This document shows, in pieces, positions 58,601-64,000 of a DNA stretch of 64,000 nucleotides. The position numbers and the translations under genes were made by a program. This DNA comes from Brachionus plicatilis. Lineage: Eukaryota; Rotifera; Eurotatoria; Ploima; Brachionidae. The stretch is from assembly GCA_010279815.1 (NCBI GenBank), contig QEOQ01000486.1, positions 836,935 to 900,934 of the forward strand. Reading direction: 5' to 3'. How positions within the stretch are numbered: the stretch's first letter is position 1; the number at the start of each line of letters is the position of its first letter. Below the pieces are notes generated by a model. That model had not been told where the DNA came from. It searched no databases and saw nothing but the letters and a program-made list of their open reading frames with translations.

Positions 58601-59351
58601 CTACCCGCCAAGCGGGACCATCAGCGACTATGTGGGCGCCAATGAGTACCCGCACATACCGCCAGTGCTGCAAATGGTCATCAATGAGATCGAGATGAGG
58701 GGCCTGTTGAGCCATGAAGTGGGATTGTACCGAGTGAATGGGTCAGATGTGCAGATAAAACAACTAAAAGAAAAGCTGATCAAGCGGCACCAGATGCCCG
58801 ATCTGAGAAAAGTGAGTGACGTGCATGTGCTGTGCAGTTTTGTCAAAGACTTTTTGAACAATTTGACCGAGCATTTGATTACATATGACTCGTGGTACAG
58901 ATTTGGCAAGGCGTGTGATGTGCAGAATGAGCTGGACAGGCTGTGTCAGATCAAGGAGGCTGTGCAGGACTTGCCCGAGGCCAACCGGGACACGCTCTCG
59001 TTCATCATACTGCATTTGCAGCGGATTAGTGAGACCGAAGAGTGCAAAATGCCCGCCTCCAACTTGGCCCGGGTGTTCGGGCCCTCGCTGGTCGGCAACT
59101 CGTCGCCGCAGCTGCCGCCCGCTGAAATAATCAACGAAATTCGGGTGCAGCATTTGATTGTGGAAAATTTGATCAAGATACCGAGCTTTTTTTATTTGAA
59201 ATTTTTGGATGTTAATGAAAATGAGCCCGAACGGCTGTTCAAGGGCCAGCACTTGGGCAATACGCCCGATTTGATGAGAAAAAGCAAGACCGCTGTCGTC
59301 TTGTCCAGCATTCTTGGTCCGGCGGTCAATCTTCATTCGTGCAATTCTTAG
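55624..59351 (+). CDS. RACGAP1: Rac GTPase-activating protein 1 (MgcRacGAP/CYK-4)
   Basis: Four exons, 55624-55735, 55797-55929, 55985-56287 and 57788-59351, agree in phase and give 703 aa. Residues ~40-130 are the coiled coil that binds the kinesin-6 partner: QFIYFAKNMDEMRKKW, LKVDVEIHHEKRLHAENRS, FDLFKEILM. Next come an acidic serine switch (EDTGSIVSDYTEDDLD), basic linkers, a C1 domain (~401-450, H-x12-C-x2-C ... CHSECKDLVQRAC) and a RhoGAP domain (~460-640) with the arginine finger in GLYRVNGSD and PASNLARVFGPSLVG. This is the centralspindlin subunit needed for central spindle assembly and RhoA-driven cytokinesis. The donor of intron 3 (AG|GTTCGT) is weak, but both flanks match family sequence. 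Intron 3 (1.5 kb) carries a LINE tail. The last exon is much GC-richer than the others. AATAAA at about 59471 is a likely poly(A) signal. Confidence 0.96.
57112..57170 (-). mobile_element. LINE 3' tail in RACGAP1 intron 3
   Basis: On the minus strand TTATTCTGAAGGAGCTTTAG followed by CTCCGTACAGAAAACAAATA matches the 3' ends at 59567 and 60843. GGAGC-TTTA-GCTCC is a perfect hairpin. The tail is an (A)nCAAATAAATA-type repeat, usual for non-LTR elements. The insertion is short, so it is heavily 5'-truncated. Confidence 0.65.
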
Positions 59352-59554
59352 ACTCTGGCAAATCAGTTGAAGTTTTTTTTCTCTCTTTTTTTTTTTTTTT
59401 CTATTTTCAAATGTTTTTTTTTTTTTATTAATGGATTAATTGTCAATGCATTTGTTGGTTATTTTTGTTAAATAAATTTTTATATTAAAATTAGAAAAAA
59501 ATTAAATTTATTGATATAAGTTCAAAAAAATTTGGTCATTTGAAAATTAGCCCT

Positions 59555-60362
59555 GTTGTATTTGTTTATTTGTTTATCTGTACCGAGCTAATGCTCCTTC
59601 AGAATATAAAAAAAATAAATATAAATGTCAAAGAAAAGGATAAATAAGTCGAAAAAAGGAGTAATAAGTTTTTACTAAATTTTACGTAAATTCAGGTAAA
59701 AAAAGCTAAAATATGGTAAAATAAAATATTTTATGAAAAAAAAATAAGAAATCGACCATCCGCCATTTTTGTCCAACACTATATCAATTACCTAAAAACC
59801 ATGTCTCGAAAGTCATTGTCGAAGGAATCATTTCTTTCTTGAGTAAAGATTTACCCAATAATCTCTTTGAAAAGTGTACCTTTTTCGGAATTTGTTTTAT
59901 ACTCTTTTGAGTTGAGGACCAGTTTGGGGATAACATTGCCGGAGGAGTTTTTTTTATACGAATTAACTTTTTTACAAAAAGGACGGGAAGAGTTTGGATT
60001 AGGCCCAAGAGACTTAAGAAATGTATCCCAATTGTCGCTTTTGAATTTTTCTATTTCAAATCTGATTTTATTAGTAAGCTTATTATACTCCGCCCTGGTT
60101 AACTTTGTCTTGTTTTTGACTTCTTTTAACACTTTGCGACTGGAAATTAGCTCTACTATAAAGGCCGGAAGTGATTTTTTAAATTTTTTGGTGGAAATTT
60201 AGGAATTGCAGAGTTTGTTGCGTCTATTATTTGAGTAGAAATTTGACTGTTAATGTGATTTATGTCACCTGACAGCAAGTCAAAAACACATGAGTCCAGA
60301 CTTCGCTTAAATTTTTCCCACTCAGCTTTCCTATAATTGAGATTGAATAAACGGGGGAAATC
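59555..60362 (-). mobile_element. Truncated non-LTR retrotransposon (minus strand)
   Basis: The minus strand holds the linker between endonuclease and RT of a LINE polyprotein: YRKAEWEKFKRSLDS (near 60330), then after a frameshift NKTKLTRAEYNKLTNKIRFE, KSDNWDTFLKSLGPNPNSS, FCKKVNSYKK and IPKLVLNSKEYKTNSEKGTL, as in jockey/CR1-like elements. The RT itself is deleted: the coding part is followed closely by the 3' end signature (TCTGAAGGAGCATTAGCTCG at about 59600) and an AAACAAATAAACAAATA tail. Frameshifts and stops show it is dead. Confidence 0.75.
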
Positions 60363-60900
60363 TACACAAGGAAAAATGTAAAATGAGGAAAATGTTAAAC
60401 GGGGAATTTAATTGTGGGGAAAATGTTACTAAATCCAAAACTCTGCCGTTAGGTAAATTCTTAGGTAAAATAAAATTTGATACTCCCTCCAACATTTTAC
60501 ATCACGAGGCTTCAAATAAAGTTAAACTATTAACAGTCTCGAATCGATTTTTTAAATTGAGTGAGAGATATGATAGGGCTGGTCTAAGCAACTCTGATCC
60601 ATTAGTAGTCAAACCGTTTGAAGAATATAAAGCCGGTTTCGAATCAAGACTCCTCGAATACCCGACTCCACTATGTAATTGCTACCTAACTATTTCTTCT
60701 TTTTTTTCCTGAACTATTAATCTAAAATTTAAAATTGTGCATCCTGTAACTCTCTTATACAATATATCTAATTTAAATTTTATTCTAACTATTTTAAACT
60801 TTTCTATTTTTTCTAAATTTTTGCTTATTTTTTTATTCTTATTTTAATCTGAAGGAAAATTAGCTCGGTACAGAAAACTAATAAATAGATAATAGTTTGT
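60363..60900 (+). mobile_element. 3' end of a LINE, plus strand
   Basis: The plus-strand open frame at 60383-60712 reads LPLGKFLGKIKFDT, VKLLTVSNRFFKLSERYDRA, GLSNSDPLVVKPFEEYKAG and YPTPLCN, which has the look of the extreme C-terminus of non-LTR polyproteins. A 130-bp 3' UTR ends with TCTGAAGGAAAATTAGCTCG then GTACAGAAAACTAATAAATA. It abuts the minus-strand fragment head to head at about 60362. This could be two insertions or a complex rearrangement. Confidence 0.7.
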
Positions 60901-61045
60901 TTGTTTATCATGAAAGGTCACCTTTTTAACACATACATTAGACCGGTCTTATACTACGGACTAGAAAATCTTTCACTAAACAAACAAGAAAAACTTTATT
61001 TAAAAAGAATTGAAGGCAATATTGTTAAAACAGTCATGGAAAAAA
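60901..61045 (+). mobile_element. Second LINE RT/thumb fragment
   Basis: The plus-strand frame HLFNTYIRPVLYYGLENLSL then KLYLKRIEGNIVKTVM matches the well-known 'Y-IRPVL-YG-E' block after the RT domain of many LINEs. It starts immediately after the previous 3' tail and stops where the ATTCG-rich hairpin begins, so it was probably cut by that insertion. Confidence 0.65.
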
Positions 61046-61061
61046 TTCGATATATACCAAT

Positions 61062-61394
61062 TATTCGATTATTCGAATATTCGATTATTCAACTCTAGGA
61101 CTATTCGATTATTCGACTATTAAATGATTGTTAAATTTTCAAATAATTTCCGGTAGAATTTTAGTTAAAGAAAATTAACCCTTAAATTAACCATAGTTTG
61201 ACTAAGCGAAAGACGACGCTTCTTGCGTCGTCGTCTTGATCGTCTTGAGCTTTGTCACACTATTGTTAATTTAAGGGTTAATTTTCTTTAACTAAAATTC
61301 TACCGGAAATTATTTGAAAATTTAACAATCATTTAATGGTCGAATAATCGAATAGTCCTAGAGTTGAATAATCGAATAATCGAATAATCGAATA
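61062..61394. repeat. Long hairpin element with ATTCG-repeat tips
   Basis: The left arm (61062-61195) and right arm (about 61265-61394) are almost exact reverse complements for about 130 bp, including ATTTCCGGTAGAATTTTAGT, AAAGAAAATTAACCCTTAAA and TTAAATGATTGTTAAATTTT. Both tips are runs of ATTCGATTATTCG. The loop contains a second hairpin, AGACGACGC-TTCTT-GCGTCGTCGTCT, unusually GC-rich for this region. There is no coding capacity. Confidence 0.85.
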
Positions 61395-62445
61395 GTTTTA
61401 GAGTCGAAAAATTAATTGAAATTAATAATTTTTGAATTGTTGAATAATTGTATTTAATAAAATATTGTCCATAACTCATGTTTTACGCGTAATTACGTTT
61501 ATAAAAAAAGTTACGCGTAATTATATTTGACTGAATAAAATAACGCGTAATTTTTAGTTTTTTTCTAAAAAGTTTTTTAAAAAACGCGTTATTTTAATTT
61601 TTTTGATTAAATTTACTGGAAATATTGCTAAATTCCATAAGTATTTTGAAAAATTTTACAAAATTTGTACCCGCAATTTATGCGTAAAAAATTGATAGTG
61701 AATTACGACACAATTTGTCTGATTTTTGTATCGCTTTTTTACGGCGTAATTGTGGCGTAATTACCTATATTTCTTTAACATTTTTTACAAAATTACGCGT
61801 AATTTATACGTAAAAATGTCGTAAATTTATCCGTAATTTATTTCCCGGGTATGCTTTAGGCTTAATTAATAGTTTATTTGAGTTGTTATTCTCAAAAAAA
61901 TGTGTCTCGATCAAAAGAAAATTCAGCAGTCAGTTGTCATGAAAAACATGCATTTTTTGTTTCTACTAGAAGAGAAAAAAATGGAAAAATTTCTTTTATT
62001 TGAGTCACTTTTTCGGAGTGAAAAATTTTCAAATAAAAAAAACTTATGACCGAGCTTTCTTATATTTGAAGAAATACGGTGCTTGTGGCTAAAAACAGCT
62101 CTGCCGTAATCATAATAGACAAAAAATTTTAGACACATATTCCTTTGCACAATAATCGTCAATTTTTTTCTATTTGATAACACACATGATAAAAAATTTT
62201 AAATTATATTTTTTTATTTAATACTTAATTGAATTGATCAATTATTACTCACAAATGATGAAAAAAAAAAATCAGAAAAAAAAAAGAAGAAGAAATTAGT
62301 TTTTTTTTTGTTTGCAGAACAAAAAATAATCAAAATTAAAAAGAAAATAATTTTTAACAAAAATTACAAGATTTATATTTTTAAAATAATAATAATAATA
62401 ATAAACTATTTTGTTTTGAAACAAAAATTCTTTTTTTTTTTTTAT
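61395..62445. other. Intergenic DNA with dispersed ACGCGTAATT motifs
   Basis: 61485-61810 contains ACGCGTAATT or close variants at least five times on one or other strand (61487, 61512, 61541, 61580 and 61795, approximately), in an otherwise AT-rich background. No gene was supported. The 3' UTR of the minus-strand acinus gene is at the right side, where an (AAT)n run occurs at 62385-62405. Confidence 0.5.
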
Positions 62446-64000
62446 TTATTTTCTTTGTCTTTTGCCATTTTTGTCCGGTGATCGTGATCTTGACGATGAG
62501 GAAGATCTGGACGAGCTGGACGATCTAGACGACGAACTTGATCTAGACGAACTGGAACCAGAGCTCGACGATCGACTAGACGATCCGGACGATGATCTTG
62601 TTCTCGATCGTCCTCCTCTTCGTCTAGATCTGGATCGTCTGGGAGCCGGCCGGGCATAGTCACTGGGCCTGTACCGATCTGCATAATAGTCACGACCCCT
62701 GTATCTATCACTCTCGTATCTAGGCGGTGTTCGTCTTCTATACGGCTCATATCGATCATAGCGATATCTGCCAACATCTGTTCTTCGTTGATCATGTCTA
62801 TCCCTTTCTCTAGCACGATCTCTACTCTTCTCTCTACTTTTCTCTCTGCTCTTTTCTTTACTCTTCTCTTTCAATCTCTCTTTGCTTTTCTCTCTTTCCT
62901 TGTCCTTGTCCTTGTCCTTGTCAGTTCGCTCGACAATCTCTTTTTTTTCTTCGACTCTCTTGTTCTCCAGCTCTGTGATCTCTTTGGCCCTCTCCTCTTC
63001 TTTAGCTTTGCGCTCCTTTTCCTCTTTCTCCAACCGCTCTACTCTTTCTTTTTCCCTCTGAGCCTTTTCGGCCTCTTCTCTTAGGCGCCGCTCTTCGGCT
63101 CGTTTCTCTCTTTCCATTTGCCTTCTCTCATTTTCGCGCTGTCTCTCAGTATACTGCTCCTCGTTCAACGGCAACCAGTAGATGAACGGCGTAGTAGTTG
63201 TCTTTCTAAATAGGTCATCAAATGTTTTGACCGGCTCTTCTCTTTTGTTCTCTTTTGTTTTCTCGTCGCTATTTTCCACTTGTCTTCGATCACGTGATCT
63301 GGATCGTTGTCTAAGCTTGGGCAAGTCCCATTCTCTTATTTTTTCACTTTTGCTTTTCGGCTCTTTTTCCCTTTCTTTTTCTTTCTCTTTTTCTCTTTCC
63401 TTCTCTCTGTCCTTTTCTCTAGTCTTGGCCTCTTTGTTCTCTTTGTTCTCCGAGTCTTTGTGTTTGTTTGGCAGAGTGAGCGCACCGTTCATGTTGGACA
63501 TCAGCTCGTCCAGAGTGGTGTATTGGCACACTAGATTTTTTGGATTTGACGACGGCCATTTGATGTTGTGCAGATTTTTTTTTGCCGACTTGGCGTCTTC
63601 TTTGGTCTCATATTCAACGTAGCAGTGAGATTTGACTGAGTTTATCCAAAAGTGTTGTTCATTGATCTTTCCGTATTTGCCCAGCAGTTCTTTTAGTTGA
63701 TTTAAAGTGAACGGCCGCGTCAAATTGGACACATGCAGAACATTAGTGATCTTTTCATCTATTTCAGTTGGTTCACTTTTTGTTTCTTCTGGTTTTGTCT
63801 CCACTCTGTTCGGAGACGACTCTTGTACACTTTCCTCAAAGTCCAACTCGTTTTCAGGCTCCTATTAAACAAAGAAAAAAACCATAATTAAAAATCTATT
63901 TTTTCATTCTAAATTTATTTAATTACAATAATTATTGTGCGCGTAATGATGGGCGCTTGTTCTTTGTTCAAATTATCAATTGGCGATTTGTCCAAATTAT
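62446..64000 (-). CDS. ACIN1: Acinus, C-terminal part (runs off the window)
   Basis: The terminal exon (63861-62446, 471 residues plus stop) is preceded by a 66-nt intron (GTAATT...TTAATAG) and a partial exon (64000-63927) in phase 0. Domains: an RRM (NVLHVSNLTRPFTLNQLKEL through HFWINSVKSHCYVEYETKED and NIKWPSSNPKNLVCQYTT) preceded by an acidic, Ser-rich stretch; a highly charged Arg/Glu/Lys linker; the RNPS1-SAP18-binding motif DDLFRKTTTTPFIYWLPLNE; and an RS-rich tail with long Ser-Arg runs. Acinus is the scaffold of the ASAP complex, peripheral to the exon junction complex, and acts in splicing in the nucleus. The N-terminal SAP domain would lie outside the window. Gene symbol certainty rests mainly on the binding motif and RRM. 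Confidence 0.94.

Noticed and set aside
58380..59336. Long minus-strand ORFs opposite RACGAP1 exon 4
   Set aside because: Shadow frames of a GC-rich exon with clear C1 and RhoGAP domains on the other strand.
62462..63622. Asp/Leu-, Ser- and Phe-rich plus-strand ORFs opposite acinus
   Set aside because: Direct antisense of the RS and Glu/Lys/Arg repeats of acinus.
1..64000. CRISPR arrays, operators or bacterial-type features
   Set aside because: The window is eukaryotic: introns, tRNA/U3 genes, LINEs. No regularly spaced direct repeats were seen.

Overview
The window is very AT-rich animal nuclear DNA. The evidence is many short GT-AG introns (about 45-75 nt, plus a few of 1.5-2.5 kb), metazoan orthologues (SNX13, a UEV, nocturnin, UROD, selenoprotein I, RACGAP1, acinus), a spliceosomal-era U3 snoRNA, an intronless tRNA-Arg, LINE and Tc1 relics and many fold-back elements. 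The low GC content, compact introns and a retained selenoprotein I suggest a lophotrochozoan-type invertebrate. A monogonont rotifer is my best guess, but nothing in the window proves it.

Layout: 1-5777 has no gene I can support. 5778-7300 is a fold-back transposon with a TA target duplication. 8576-16322 (-) is a 13-exon SNX13 (PXA-RGS-PX-nexin C). 18065-18290 (+) is U3 snoRNA and 18594-18666 (-) is tRNA-Arg(UCU). 20596-21136 (+) is a UBE2V-type UEV, convergent with a small secreted protein (21284-21699, -). 21.7-26.4 kb holds a fold-back MITE and a dead Tc1 transposase. 26478-27248 (+) is an unassigned basic protein. 30830-31781 (-) is nocturnin.

From 38968 down to 33874 three minus-strand genes follow one another: UROD, an unassigned coiled-coil protein and a 57-residue single-TM protein. 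39.1-41.0 kb is a repeat block with a broken duplicate of the 3' end of the next gene (41205-42536, -). 43431-45208 (-) is a small two-exon gene. 47417-49143 (-) is ethanolaminephosphotransferase (selenoprotein I), whose last exon carries an in-frame TGA at the selenocysteine position. 49.1-55.6 kb is repeat-bearing intergenic DNA. 55624-59351 (+) is RACGAP1. 59.5-61.4 kb is LINE debris and a long hairpin. 62446 to the window end (-) is the C-terminal part of acinus.

Most genes are housekeeping functions with no shared pathway. The most interesting single gene feature is the selenocysteine TGA of SELENOI. The most unusual large-scale feature is the density of distinct long-inverted-repeat (fold-back/MITE) elements: about ten separate ones, some with a related copy elsewhere in the window. 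All exon boundaries were derived by hand from splice consensus, phase and family similarity. No database search was run.
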